A program made the position numbers and the translations under genes. Source: DASSUW01 sp963730535 (GTDB lineage Bacteria; Actinomycetota; Thermoleophilia; Solirubrobacterales; Solirubrobacteraceae). From it: DNA of 64,000 nt. Below, piece by piece: positions 42,137-50,558 of the stretch. How positions within the stretch are numbered: the stretch's first letter is position 1; each line of letters starts with the position of its first letter. The stretch spans positions 682,001 through 746,000 of the forward strand of contig CAVSRU010000012.1 in assembly GCA_963730535.1 (NCBI GenBank), given 5' to 3'. The notes beneath the pieces were generated by a model, which worked only from the letters and a program-made list of their open reading frames with translations, was not told the DNA's origin and searched no databases.

Positions 42137-42297
42137 CTCGGCAAGCCCCGAGCGCCGAGATACACGTAAATGCGCTAGACGAGCACAAAGGTGGATATCG
42201 GCGACGAGCGGCCCGCCCGGATTGACACGAAACCCCGCCTTGAGGGAGCGCATCCCCGCATCGTGCACCCTTCAATGCCGCCGTTGACGTTGGCCGG
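42115..42297. repeat. Palindromic intergenic repeat, copy D
   Basis: Inner arms CAAGGCGGGGTTACGTG (left) and CACGAAACCCCGCCTTGA (42226-42243) enclose a shorter palindrome (around 42145-42205) ending in GAGCACAAAGGTGGATATCGGC. To the right come GGGAGCGC, a T1 module (CTTCAATGCC) and the outer sequence GTTGACGTTGGCCGG. The inner hairpin and GGGAGCGC are shared with copy E, the outer end with copies A and E. The left side has no outer module because the AbiEi/DUF559 gene begins there. Confidence 0.65.
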
Positions 42298-42327
42298 CAG
42301 AAAAGGCACAAAGATTTCGCGAAGTCG

Positions 42328-43770
42328 TCAGGAACCGCGCAGAGCCGGGAACAGGACGACCTCGCGGATCGTCTCGCGTCCCGTGAGCAGCATGACGAGG
42401 CGGTCGATGCCGATCCCGATGCCACCCGTGGGCGGCATGCCGTGCTCGAGGGCCCGGATGTAGGGCTCGTCGTACGGGTGCGCCTCCTCGTCGCCCGCGG
42501 CCGCGTCGGCCCTCTGGGCCTCGAAGCGGGCGCGCTGGTCGTCCGGGTCGTTGAGCTCGGAGAACGCGTTGGCGAACTCCATCCCGCCGGCGAAGGCCTC
42601 GAACCGCTCGACGAGCTCGGGATCGGACCGGTGGCGCTTGGCGAGCGGGGAGAGCTCGACGGGGTAGTCGAACAGGAACGTCGGCTCGATCAGCGTCGGT
42701 TCGACGTACTTGCTCAGCAGATGATCCACCAACCGTGGCCAGGTCGCCTCGTGCGAAGCCGGATCGAGCCCGGCCGCCACCATCGCCTCCCTCAATGCCG
42801 CAGTCTCCCGGTGCGCATACACATCGACCCCGGTGCGGGACGAGATGGCGTCACCGAGCGTCTCGCGCTTCCACGGGGCCTCGAACCCCGAGGCGCCCAC
42901 GGAGGCGGCGACCGTCGACACCAGCCGCTCACAACGCGCCGCGACGTCCTGGTAGTCGGCGTACGCCTCGTACCACTCGAGCTGCGTGAACTCCGGGTTG
43001 TGCTTGAACGAGACGCCCTCGTTGCGGAAGTCCTTGCCGATCTCGTAGACGCGCTCCAGCCCGCCCACGATCAGCCGCTTGAGATACAGCTCGGTGGCGA
43101 TCCGCAGGTACAGCGTCTGGTCGAGCTCGTTGTGGTGGGTCGTGAACGGCCGCCCGGCACCGCCGCCATAGATCGGCTGCAGGATCGGCGTCTCGACCTC
43201 GATGAACCCCTCGGCGTCGAGGAAACGGCGCATCTCGCTGATCACCCGGGCGCGCGTCATGAACACCTCGCGCGACTCCTCGTTGGCCATGAGATCCAGC
43301 TCCCGCTGGCGGAAGCGCGTCTCGACGTCGGTCAACCCGTGGTGCTTCTCGGGCGGCGGGCGGAGGGACTTGGCGAGCAGGCTCCAGTCGTGGACGGCCA
43401 CGGAGAGCTCGCCCCGCTTCGTCCGGAAGACCGTCCCCTCAGCCCCCAGCAGGTCGCCGAGGTCGAGCGACACGAGCCGGTCGAGCGACTCCTGCCCGAG
43501 CACGTCGGCGCGCGCGTGGAGCTGGATCCGCCCCGAACGATCGACGAGATCCAGGAACGCGGCGCGGCCCTGCCCCCGCCGGGCGGCCAGCCGACCGGCC
43601 ACCCGCGCCCGGGCCCCGCTCTCCTCACCTGCCTGAAGTTCGTCCCACTGCTCCCGCACGGAAGCGATCGGGACGACCCCCGGAAACGAGTGCGGGAACG
43701 GCTCGACGCCCTCGTCGCGCAACACGGCGAGCTTGCGCCGGCGCTGCTCGACGAGCTCGTCGGCGGTCAC
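42328..43770 (-). CDS. lysS: Lysyl-tRNA synthetase, class II
   Basis: 480 aa. An N-terminal OB-fold anticodon domain (GRLAARRGQGRAAFLDL) is followed by the class II core: motif 1 near ISEMRRFLDAEGFIEVETPI, motif 2 IGKDFRNEGVSFKHNPEFTQ, motif 3 GGIGIGIDRLVMLLTG. Slightly shorter at the N-terminus than the bacterial norm of about 500 aa. GTG start overlaps greA by 4 bp (GTGA), so lysS is coupled to it. An 11-bp T1 module of the repeat family occurs inside the gene (42788-42798). Confidence 0.95.
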   Translation of the reverse strand: MTADELVEQRRRKLAVLRDEGVEPFPHSFPGVVPIASVREQWDELQAGEESGARARVAGRLAARRGQGRAAFLDLVDRSGRIQLHARADVLGQESLDRLVSLDLGDLLGAEGTVFRTKRGELSVAVHDWSLLAKSLRPPPEKHHGLTDVETRFRQRELDLMANEESREVFMTRARVISEMRRFLDAEGFIEVETPILQPIYGGGAGRPFTTHHNELDQTLYLRIATELYLKRLIVGGLERVYEIGKDFRNEGVSFKHNPEFTQLEWYEAYADYQDVAARCERLVSTVAASVGASGFEAPWKRETLGDAISSRTGVDVYAHRETAALREAMVAAGLDPASHEATWPRLVDHLLSKYVEPTLIEPTFLFDYPVELSPLAKRHRSDPELVERFEAFAGGMEFANAFSELNDPDDQRARFEAQRADAAAGDEEAHPYDEPYIRALEHGMPPTGGIGIGIDRLVMLLTGRETIREVVLFPALRGS

Positions 43771-44252
43771 ACCTTGGCGACGTCGATCTTGGTGATCTTC
43801 AGCTCGCGAGCCTTGCCGCTCGGCAGCGTCACGGACACCTTGTCCCCGCGCTTGTTGCCGAGCAGCGCCTTGCCCACCGGCGACTCGTTCGAGAGCTTGT
43901 TCTCGCCCGGGTTGGCCTCGGTCGAGCCGACGATCGTGTACTGGAGCGACTTGCCGGAGCCCTCGTCCTTGACGTTGACCACCGAGCCGACGCGCACGAC
44001 GTCGTTCGACAGCTCGGTCGCGTCGATCACCGAGGCGGAGCGCAGCTTGTCCTCGAGCGACGCGATCCGCGCCTCGAGCATCGCCTGCTCGTTCTTGGCG
44101 TCGTCGTACTCCGAGTTCTCGGAGATGTCGCCGAACTCCCGCGCTTCCTTGATGCGCTCGGCGACCTCGCGGCGCTTGTCATTCGATAGGTACTCGATCT
44201 CCTGCTTGAGCTTCTCGAGGCCTTCGGGTGTGAGGATGACGTCCTTCTGCAT
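43767..44252 (-). CDS. greA: Transcription elongation factor GreA
   Basis: 161 aa, normal length. The N-terminal coiled coil has LTPEGLEKLKQEIEYL, the tip acidic residues in EFGDISENSEYDDAKNEQ, and the C-terminal FKBP-like domain has the conserved SVVNVKD, YTIVGSTEA and SPVGKALLG. It rescues backtracked RNA polymerase by stimulating transcript cleavage. Shine-Dalgarno AAGGA is about 12 nt upstream. It stands right after the dusB terminator, so it starts a new transcript with lysS. Confidence 0.95.
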   Translation of the reverse strand: MQKDVILTPEGLEKLKQEIEYLSNDKRREVAERIKEAREFGDISENSEYDDAKNEQAMLEARIASLEDKLRSASVIDATELSNDVVRVGSVVNVKDEGSGKSLQYTIVGSTEANPGENKLSNESPVGKALLGNKRGDKVSVTLPSGKARELKITKIDVAKV

Positions 44253-44281
44253 CTCGTCGTCGTCCTTGGGTGGGGTCCGGA

Positions 44282-44306
44282 GAAAGAAAACGCCCGCACA
44301 CGGGCG
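44282..44306 (-). terminator. Intrinsic terminator of dusB
   Basis: On the minus strand CGCCCG-TGTG-CGGGCG is followed directly by TTTTCTTTCT. It begins 15 bp after the dusB stop and ends 30 bp before the greA start. Stem, loop and U-tract are all clear. Confidence 0.85.
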
Positions 44307-44321
44307 GACGAGTAAAGGCGC

Positions 44322-45302
44322 TCAGACGGCGGCGCGGCCGAGCATGGTAGCACCGAGCCCAGCGATGATCGATCGCTGCTCGTCGAGCGTCTCGGCCCGC
44401 TGGAGCGCGTCCTGCGCGAGCCGCTCCGCGCCGAGCCGCTCGAGGTACCAGGGGTGGAACTTGCGCAGGTAGCGGGCGGCGCGATCGGCGCCCAGATGCT
44501 CCTCGGCGCGGTCCAGCACCCACTCCCACTCGGCGACGATCTCGTCCGCCCCCGGATCGTCCTCGCGGGCGCCCAGGACCTGCTCGAACAGCCACGGGTT
44601 GCCGAGGCTCCCACGGGCGAGCATCACGGCCTCGCAGCCGGTGTGCTCGAACACCCAGCGCACGTGGTCGGGACCGTCCATGCCGCCGGTCACGATCACC
44701 GGCACCGGGAGCTCCTCCACGACGCGCGCCGCCAGGTCGTAGTCCGGGTTGCCCTTGTGGCGGACCTTGATCGTGCGGGGATGGAAGGTGATGCCGGCCA
44801 CGCCCGCCTCGTCCACGAGCCGCCGCGCGACCTCGACGCCCTCGGCGCGCAGCTTGACGGTCACCGGAAGGCCGGAGCCCTCAGCGGCCGCCCGCGCCAC
44901 CGCCACGGCGGTCTCAGGATCGGAGAGGAGCGCGGCGCCCGCGCCCGTCTTCATGACCTTGGGGACCGGGCACCCCATGTTGAGGTCGATGATGTCCACC
45001 CCCAGCGACGCCACGTGCGCGGCGGCGCTGCGCATGATCTCCGGGTCCTGCCCGAACAGCTGCATCGCCACGGGGCCGCCCTCGCGCTCGCGCGGGTCGA
45101 TGGTCAGCAGCTCGTCGTGCGTCTTGCGGTTGCCGTAGTGGATGGCGAACGAGGAGACCATCTCCGACACCGCCAGGCCGGCGCCGTAGCGCTTGGCCTG
45201 GAGGCGCACGAACCAGTTGCCGATCCCGGCCAGCGGCGCGAGCACGACCCGGTTGGGGATCGTGACGCCGCCGAGCTGCCAGGAGTCGTGGAGTGAGCGC
45301 AC
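44322..45302 (-). CDS. dusB: tRNA-dihydrouridine synthase
   Basis: 326 aa FMN-dependent TIM barrel. VVLAPLAGIGNWFVRLQAK at the start, QLFGQDPEIMRSAA, the catalytic Cys in DLNMGCPVPKV, KTGAGAALL, HPRTIKVRHKG and GGMDGPDHV. It reduces uridines in tRNA D-loops. GTG start at 45302, 10 bp after coaX. The position between coaX/folK and lysS is as in Bacillus. Confidence 0.94.
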   Translation of the reverse strand: MRSLHDSWQLGGVTIPNRVVLAPLAGIGNWFVRLQAKRYGAGLAVSEMVSSFAIHYGNRKTHDELLTIDPREREGGPVAMQLFGQDPEIMRSAAAHVASLGVDIIDLNMGCPVPKVMKTGAGAALLSDPETAVAVARAAAEGSGLPVTVKLRAEGVEVARRLVDEAGVAGITFHPRTIKVRHKGNPDYDLAARVVEELPVPVIVTGGMDGPDHVRWVFEHTGCEAVMLARGSLGNPWLFEQVLGAREDDPGADEIVAEWEWVLDRAEEHLGADRAARYLRKFHPWYLERLGAERLAQDALQRAETLDEQRSIIAGLGATMLGRAAV

Positions 45303-45312
45303 GCCCCACAGG

Positions 45313-46083
45313 TTAGGGGTGTTGATTGCGCTCCCAGATGAGCCGCAGCCCCCGCAGCGTGAGCAGATCGTCGACCTCGTCGATCGTGCGGCAGTACGGG
45401 ACCACGATCGCGGCGAGGCCGCCGGTGGCGATCGTGTGGGTCTCGGAGCCGAGCTCCTCGCGCAGGCGCGTCACGATCCCGTCGACCATCGCGGCGAAGC
45501 CGTAGACCACGCCGGACCGGATCGCGTCGACGGTCGACTTGCCGATCAGCGACCGCGGCTCGACGAGGTCGATCCTCGGCAGCGCCGCGGCTCGCTCGCT
45601 GAGGGCCTCGAGCGAGATCTCGATGCCGGGGAAGATGACCCCGCCGAGGTACTCGCCGCCGGCCGAGACGATGTCGTGGGTCACGGCCGTGCCGAAGTCG
45701 ACGATCACGCACGGCCCGCCGGCCTTCTCGAAGCCCGCGACGGCGTTCACGAGGCGGTCGGGCCCGATCTCGCGCGGGTTGTCGTAGCGGATCGGCATGC
45801 CCGTGCGCAGGCCCGGCCCGACCACGAGCATCTCGTGGCCGAGGTACCGGCTCGCCATCTCGGTCCACTCCGGTCGCAGCTGCGGCACGGTCGAGGACAC
45901 GATCGAGGCGTCGATGTCGCCGAAGCCCACCTCGCGCAGCCCGAGCAGCGCGCGCAGCGCGGCGCCGAGCTCGTCGGCGGTCGACTCGCGGACGGTGGCG
46001 AAGCGCCAGTGCTCGACCAGCTCCGAGCCCTCGAAGGTCCCGATGTGGGTCTGCGTGTTGCCGACGTCGACGACGAGAAGCAT
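45313..46083 (-). CDS. coaX: Type III pantothenate kinase
   Basis: 256 aa, ASKHA fold. The phosphate motif DVGNTQTHIG opens the protein; GPDRLVNAVAGFEKAG and VIVDFGTAVTHDIVS carry the catalytic and adenosine-binding residues; the C-terminus has TIATGGLAAIV. It makes 4'-phosphopantothenate, first step of CoA synthesis. ATG at 46083, four bases after the corrected folK stop (46088). No stop separates the two genes in the uncorrected folK frame. Confidence 0.93.
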   Translation of the reverse strand: MLLVVDVGNTQTHIGTFEGSELVEHWRFATVRESTADELGAALRALLGLREVGFGDIDASIVSSTVPQLRPEWTEMASRYLGHEMLVVGPGLRTGMPIRYDNPREIGPDRLVNAVAGFEKAGGPCVIVDFGTAVTHDIVSAGGEYLGGVIFPGIEISLEALSERAAALPRIDLVEPRSLIGKSTVDAIRSGVVYGFAAMVDGIVTRLREELGSETHTIATGGLAAIVVPYCRTIDEVDDLLTLRGLRLIWERNQHP

Positions 46084-46087
46084 CGCG

Positions 46088-46592
46088 CTACGGTCGCACG
46101 TCGAGTGGTGGGCCGGCGCGCCGGACCTCCTGGCCCTCGATCCCGGACGAGCGCCGTTGCGACGCGCCCGTAGCCCGGAACCTCGAGGTCGGGGTCGAGC
46201 TCGAGCAGCGGCACGAGCACGAACCGCCGCGACGTCACCTCGGCGTGCGGCAGGCGCAGCCGCTCCGACTCGTGCTCGAGGCCCTCGAGCAGCAGCACGT
46301 CGACGTCGATCGGCCGCGGGCCGTGCCGCACGCCGCCCGGCACGCGGCCCAGGACCCGCTCGACCGTCTTGCAGACGTCGAGCAGCGGCTCGGGCTCCAG
46401 CTCGGTCTCGATCCGCACGCACGCGTTGAGGAACGGCCGCTGGTCGGGCACCTCGCCCACCGGCTCGGTCTCGTAGACCGACGACGACGACAGCACCGCG
46501 ACGCCGTGTGTCCACAGCTCCTCGACCGCCGCTTGCAGGTTGGCGCGCCGGTCGCCCTCGTTGGAGCCGAGCCCGAGGTAGCCGAGCCGCAC
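46088..46592 (-). CDS. folK: 2-amino-4-hydroxy-6-hydroxymethyldihydropteridine pyrophosphokinase, with one frameshift
   Basis: Corrected length 167 aa, the family norm. GLGSNEGDRRANLQAAVEEL, FLNACVRIETEL, the catalytic HGPRPIDVDVLLLEG and RFVLVPLLELDPDLEVPG are plain in the first frame. After VATALVR the frame runs on into coaX without a stop; deleting one base in the GGG run (46144-46142) continues with IEGQEVRRAGPPLDVRP and stops at 46088, a normal FolK end. Since folate synthesis needs this enzyme and no second copy is seen, I treat the shift as a likely base-level error. GTG start at 46592. Confidence 0.85.
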
Positions 46593-46593
46593 G

Positions 46594-48708
46594 CTACGTG
46601 GCCTCGCGGATCCCGAGGCGGGCGTGCAGCCGGGCCAACGGCCGCGGCGCCCACCAGTTCCAGCGGCCGAGCAGCGCCATCAGGGAGGGGACGAGCAGCG
46701 CGCGGACGAGGAAGGCGTCGATCAGCACGGCGAGCGCGGTCCCGACCCCGAGCTCCTTGATGAACACGACCTCGGAGGTCGCGAACGCGCCGATCGCGAC
46801 GCAGAACAGCAGCGCGGCGTAGGTGACGATCCGGCCCGTCCGCTCGAGGCCGATCGCGACCGCCTCGCGGTCCCCCGCGCCGCCGTCGCGCGCCTCCTTG
46901 ATGCGCGTGAGCAGGAACACGCCGTAGTCGGTCGACAGGCCGAAGGCGACGGCGAACAGGAGGATCGGCTGGGTCGACTCCAGCGCGCCCTGCGCCTCGA
47001 AGGCGAGCAGGCCCTCCAGCCGGCCGTCCTGGAAGATGAGCACGAGGAGGCCGAACGCGGCGCTGAGCGTGAGCAGGTTCATGATCAGCGCCTTCACCGG
47101 CAGCACGACCGAGCCGGTCATCAGGAACAGGATCACGAGCGTGCTGGTCGTCAGCAGCACGAGCGCCAGTGGGAGCGAGTCACCCAGCGACGTCTGCTGG
47201 TCCAGGAACCCTGCGGTGGCTCCCGTCACCTGGACGGGGAAGGGGGCCCGCGCGTTCCGCACGTCCGCCACCAGCCGCTTGGCGGAGGCCGAGAGCTCGG
47301 TCTCCTCGGGCACCACGTCGATCCGCCAGAAGCCGCCCGCCTGCTCGGGCTGGCTGACCGCAGCGACGCCGTCCAGCCGCGAGAGGTCGCCGGCGAACGC
47401 CGTCGCCGCCGACCGCCCGCGCTCGCCGGCGCCGGCCAGGACGATGACCGGGGACGTCGGCCCGGGCGGGAACTCGGTCTCGAGCGCGTCCTCGACGACG
47501 CGGGCGGAGCGCTCGGTCGGCAACACGCTCGCGTCGACGCCGGTGAAGTCGATGCGCAGGAACGGCAGCCCCATGGCGATCAGCAGCACCGTTGTGGCGG
47601 CGGCGATCGGGCCCGGCCGGCGCATCACAACCTGCGTGAAGCGATACCACGGGCCGGCGCGCACGTGGGCGGCGTCGCGGTGCATCGCCACCTGCCAGCG
47701 CTTGAGGCTGAGGGCGTTCACCCGCGGGCCGAGCACGGCGAGGATGGCGGGCAGCACGGTCAGCGAGACCACCGCCGCGGTCAGCGCCACGAGCACGCCG
47801 CCCACGCCCATCGAGAACAGGAAGCGCAGGTCGAACACGATCAGGGCGGCCATCGCCGCCGCGACGGTCACCGCGCTGAAGGCCACGGTGCGGCCGGCGG
47901 TGCGCATCGTGGCCACCAGCGCCGCGGCGGTGCCGACCCCGCGCTCGAGCTCCTCGCGGAAGCGGGAGACCACGAACAGCGAGTAGTCGATCGCCAGGCC
48001 GAGCCCGGCGCCGGTGATCAGGTTGATGGCGAACACCGACATCGGCTCGATCGTGTTCACGACGCGCATCAGGGCGAACGTGACGAGGATCGTCGTCGCC
48101 CCCACGGCGACGGGCAGGAGCGCGGCCACCGCGCCGCGGAAGACGACGAGCGAGAGCAGGAAGAGCAGCGGGAAGGCCAGCATCTCCGCGCGCGCGAGGT
48201 CCTCCTGGACCTGCTCGCCGACCTGCGTGAACGCGAGCTGCCCGCCGCCCGCGGTGACGCCCGGCTCCCGCTCCACCCGCGCCTGGAGGCGCTCGGCGGT
48301 CGCGTCCTCGTCGGTGCCCGCCGCGAAGGTCGCGAGCAGGTAGGTCGAGCGACGGTCTTCGGAGACGAGGGCGGCCGGCTCGCCGCCGCGCACCGCGACG
48401 ACCTGGGCGACGTCCGGGTCGCGCAGCGCGCCCGCCACGCGGGCGATCTTCTGCTGCGCCGGCCGCGACTCGACCGGCGCGCCGAGCCGCACCAGGACCA
48501 CCATGTCCGGCGACGCCGAGCGGCCCGTGACGCGCTCGACCGTCGCGCGCGCGACGACCGCCTCCGAGCTCGGGTCCTCGAAGTCGTCGTCGGTGTCGAG
48601 CAGGCCCACCACCGGGCCGCCGTACGCGCCGGCCGCGAGCACCGTCGCCAGCGTCATGGCCAGCACGAGCCGGCGACGGCGATAGATGATGCGCGCGAGC
48701 GCCTGCAT
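46594..48708 (-). CDS. MMPL-family RND transporter
   Basis: 704 aa. About eleven to twelve membrane segments in two halves. The first extracytoplasmic loop runs from about residue 35 to 170. The paired signatures GLAIDYSLFVVSRFREE (first half) and GLSTDYGVFLLTRIKEA (second half) carry the proton-relay Asp-Tyr pairs. Such proteins export lipids or hydrophobic drugs. It follows its TetR gene by 3 bp and ends 1 bp before folK, so it is inserted between folB and folK. Confidence 0.9.
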   Translation of the reverse strand: MQALARIIYRRRRLVLAMTLATVLAAGAYGGPVVGLLDTDDDFEDPSSEAVVARATVERVTGRSASPDMVVLVRLGAPVESRPAQQKIARVAGALRDPDVAQVVAVRGGEPAALVSEDRRSTYLLATFAAGTDEDATAERLQARVEREPGVTAGGGQLAFTQVGEQVQEDLARAEMLAFPLLFLLSLVVFRGAVAALLPVAVGATTILVTFALMRVVNTIEPMSVFAINLITGAGLGLAIDYSLFVVSRFREELERGVGTAAALVATMRTAGRTVAFSAVTVAAAMAALIVFDLRFLFSMGVGGVLVALTAAVVSLTVLPAILAVLGPRVNALSLKRWQVAMHRDAAHVRAGPWYRFTQVVMRRPGPIAAATTVLLIAMGLPFLRIDFTGVDASVLPTERSARVVEDALETEFPPGPTSPVIVLAGAGERGRSAATAFAGDLSRLDGVAAVSQPEQAGGFWRIDVVPEETELSASAKRLVADVRNARAPFPVQVTGATAGFLDQQTSLGDSLPLALVLLTTSTLVILFLMTGSVVLPVKALIMNLLTLSAAFGLLVLIFQDGRLEGLLAFEAQGALESTQPILLFAVAFGLSTDYGVFLLTRIKEARDGGAGDREAVAIGLERTGRIVTYAALLFCVAIGAFATSEVVFIKELGVGTALAVLIDAFLVRALLVPSLMALLGRWNWWAPRPLARLHARLGIREAT

Positions 48709-48711
48709 GGC

Positions 48712-49263
48712 TCAGTGCGTGCGCTCGCTCCAGGCCTTCGCCCAGCGGTTGCGATCGGCGATCTTGGCGAGGTCGAGCGCCGTGACGATGTTGAGCAGCA
48801 TCCCGTGGGCGAAGAACGACCACACGTCGTCGGGCGAAGCGCCGGACAGGCGGCCGACCTCCTCGACGACCTCGCCGTAGCCGTCGCGCACGTGCTCCTG
48901 GATCTCCGGGTCGGCGACCGCGGCGTACCCCTGCATGAGCATGAGCAGCGCGTGCCGGTCGGGCAGCAGCTCGTTCACGTAGGCGTGGCCCATGTCCTCC
49001 AGCTCGTGCCCGGGCGCGGCGCGCTCGGCAGCGCCCCGGAAGGCGGCGATGACCTTCTCGCAGGCGCGGTCGCTGCACGCCAGGAACAGCGCCTTCTTGG
49101 TGCGGAAGAGCCGGAACAGGTACGGCTGTGAGATGCCGGCGTCGCGGGCGATGGCCTCGGTCGACGTCCCGTGGTAGCCGCCCTCGGCGAAGCGCTCGAG
49201 CGCCACGGCGAGGATGTCCTCGCGGCGCTCGTCGGCGGATTTGCGGCGGGTCGGTGCGGCCAC
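48712..49263 (-). CDS. TetR-family repressor
   Basis: 183 aa. HTH at residues about 12-58 (REDILAVALERFAEGG, GTSTEAIARDAGISQPYLF, FRTKKALFLAC). The C-terminal ligand domain is helical. It is the first gene of a two-gene unit with the MMPL transporter, which it probably represses. GTG start at 49263, close to a promoter whose spacer holds an imperfect palindrome. Confidence 0.9.
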   Translation of the reverse strand: MAAPTRRKSADERREDILAVALERFAEGGYHGTSTEAIARDAGISQPYLFRLFRTKKALFLACSDRACEKVIAAFRGAAERAAPGHELEDMGHAYVNELLPDRHALLMLMQGYAAVADPEIQEHVRDGYGEVVEEVGRLSGASPDDVWSFFAHGMLLNIVTALDLAKIADRNRWAKAWSERTH

Positions 49264-49271
49264 GGCGACCT

Positions 49272-49300
49272 AGGTTAGTGACTACTTACTCTGCGGTCAA
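49272..49300 (-). promoter_or_regulatory. tetR-mmpL promoter with overlapping operator-like palindrome
   Basis: Minus strand: -35 TTGACC (49300-49295), 17-bp spacer, -10 TAACCT (49277-49272), start codon 8 nt further on. The spacer contains AGTAAGTAGTCACT (49290-49277), a 14-bp imperfect palindrome. The -35 overlaps the folB stop codon. Occupation of the spacer by TetR would block transcription. Confidence 0.55.
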
Positions 49301-49746
49301 TCGCGGTCCCGGTCCTCCCGCCAGACCTCGACTGAGACCTCGTCGACCGGGAGCGGGATCGGCGGCTCGGGCTTGGAGGCCTTGACCGTGACCATGTCGG
49401 CCCCGAACTGGGACGCGAGCCGCTCCGCGATCACCGAGCACAGTCGCTCGAGCGTCTTGTACGACCGCTGCTGGGCGAGCAGGGCGATGACCTGGCAGAC
49501 CTCGCCGTAGTCGACCGTGTCCTCGACACGGTCGGTGATCAGCGCGTCGGGCTCGCCGACATCGAAGCGCACGTCGAGCACCAGCCGCTGGCCGACCTCC
49601 CGCTCGGCGGCGCTGACGCCGTGGTGCGTGTAGAGCGACAGCCCGACGATCTCGACGGTGACCCCGATCTCGGGGCCGTCGTCGTCGTCCTCGTCGTCGG
49701 TCAGGTCGTCCTCGTCGTCGAAGTCCTCGTGAGGGTCCGGGGCCAT
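49297..49746 (-). CDS. folB: Dihydroneopterin aldolase with acidic N-terminal extension
   Basis: 149 aa, about 25-30 longer than usual. The FolB domain begins VEIVGLSLYTHHGVSAAERE and has VDYGEVCQVIA, SYKTLERLCSVIAERL and KPEPPIPL. The first 28 residues are almost all Asp and Glu (DFDDEDDLTDDEDDDDG) and are not part of the fold. ATG at 49746 lies 46 bp inside the end of folP. It performs the aldol cleavage before FolK in folate synthesis. Confidence 0.92.
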   Translation of the reverse strand: MAPDPHEDFDDEDDLTDDEDDDDGPEIGVTVEIVGLSLYTHHGVSAAEREVGQRLVLDVRFDVGEPDALITDRVEDTVDYGEVCQVIALLAQQRSYKTLERLCSVIAERLASQFGADMVTVKASKPEPPIPLPVDEVSVEVWREDRDRD

Positions 49747-50558
49747 GGCGCGAACGTAGCAGCCGCCACCGCCAGCGCGTCCGCCGTAGCGGCGACGTCG
49801 TGGACGCGGAAGACGCGGGCGCCGCGCTCGAACGCGATCACGGTGGTGGCCACCGTCGCGTGGACGCGCTCGGTGACGTCGCGGCCCGTGAGACGGCCGA
49901 GGAAGCTCTTGCGGCTCGTCCCGATCACGAGCGGGCGTCCGAGCGAGGCCAGCTCGTCGAGCCGGCGCAGGAGCTCGAGGTTGTGCTCGAGCGTCTTGCC
50001 GAAGCCGATCCCGGGATCGAGCTGGATGCGCTCCTCGGCGACGCCGGCCGCGACGGCGCTGGCCATTCGCTCCTCGAGGAAGGCGCGGACGTCGTCGACC
50101 ACGTCGCCGTAGCGCGGGTCCTGCTGCATCGTCCGCGGCTCGCCGAGCATGTGCATGAGGCAGCAGTCGGCCTTGCGGTCGGCCACCAGCGCGGCCATGT
50201 CGGGGTCGTGCCGGAAGGCGGTGACGTCGTTGACGTAGGTCGCCCCGGCGTCGAGCGCCGCCTCGGCGACGGCCGCCTTCATCGTGTCGATCGAGACCTG
50301 CACGCCCTCGAGGCCGGCGATGCCCTCGATCACCGGGAGCACGCGGGCGAGCTCGTCGCTCACGGGGACCGGCTCGGCGCCGGGGCGGGTCGACTCCCCA
50401 CCGACGTCGATGATGCCGGCGCCCTCAGCGACCAGCCGGCGTGCGTGGGCGATGGCCGCCCCGGCGTCGTCGAACACTCCCCCGTCCGAGAACGAGTCGG
50501 GAGTCACGTTGACCACGCCCATGATCGTGTACGCGCCCACGGGGCGACGGTAGCCCAT
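49701..50558 (-). CDS. folP: Dihydropteroate synthase
   Basis: 285 aa from the ATG at 50558 (GTG at 50540 possible). The signature IMGVVNVTPDSFSDGG is near the N-terminus; DVGGESTRPGA, QVSIDTMKAAV, LDPGIGFGKTLEHN and GTSRKSFLG follow. It joins pABA to the pterin pyrophosphate. The last about 15 codons overlap folB. The start overlaps the downstream end of the EamA gene in another frame. The four folate genes here are folP, folB, folK and the neighbouring coaX group; folE is not in the window. Confidence 0.93.
   Translation of the reverse strand: MGYRRPVGAYTIMGVVNVTPDSFSDGGVFDDAGAAIAHARRLVAEGAGIIDVGGESTRPGAEPVPVSDELARVLPVIEGIAGLEGVQVSIDTMKAAVAEAALDAGATYVNDVTAFRHDPDMAALVADRKADCCLMHMLGEPRTMQQDPRYGDVVDDVRAFLEERMASAVAAGVAEERIQLDPGIGFGKTLEHNLELLRRLDELASLGRPLVIGTSRKSFLGRLTGRDVTERVHATVATTVIAFERGARVFRVHDVAATADALAVAAATFAPWPRTLTRTSTTRTT

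Noticed and set aside
45747..46592. A 281-residue FolK overlapping coaX by 337 bp
   Set aside because: Residues after about 155 have no FolK or other likeness; one base removed at 46142-46144 gives a normal FolK end at 46088.
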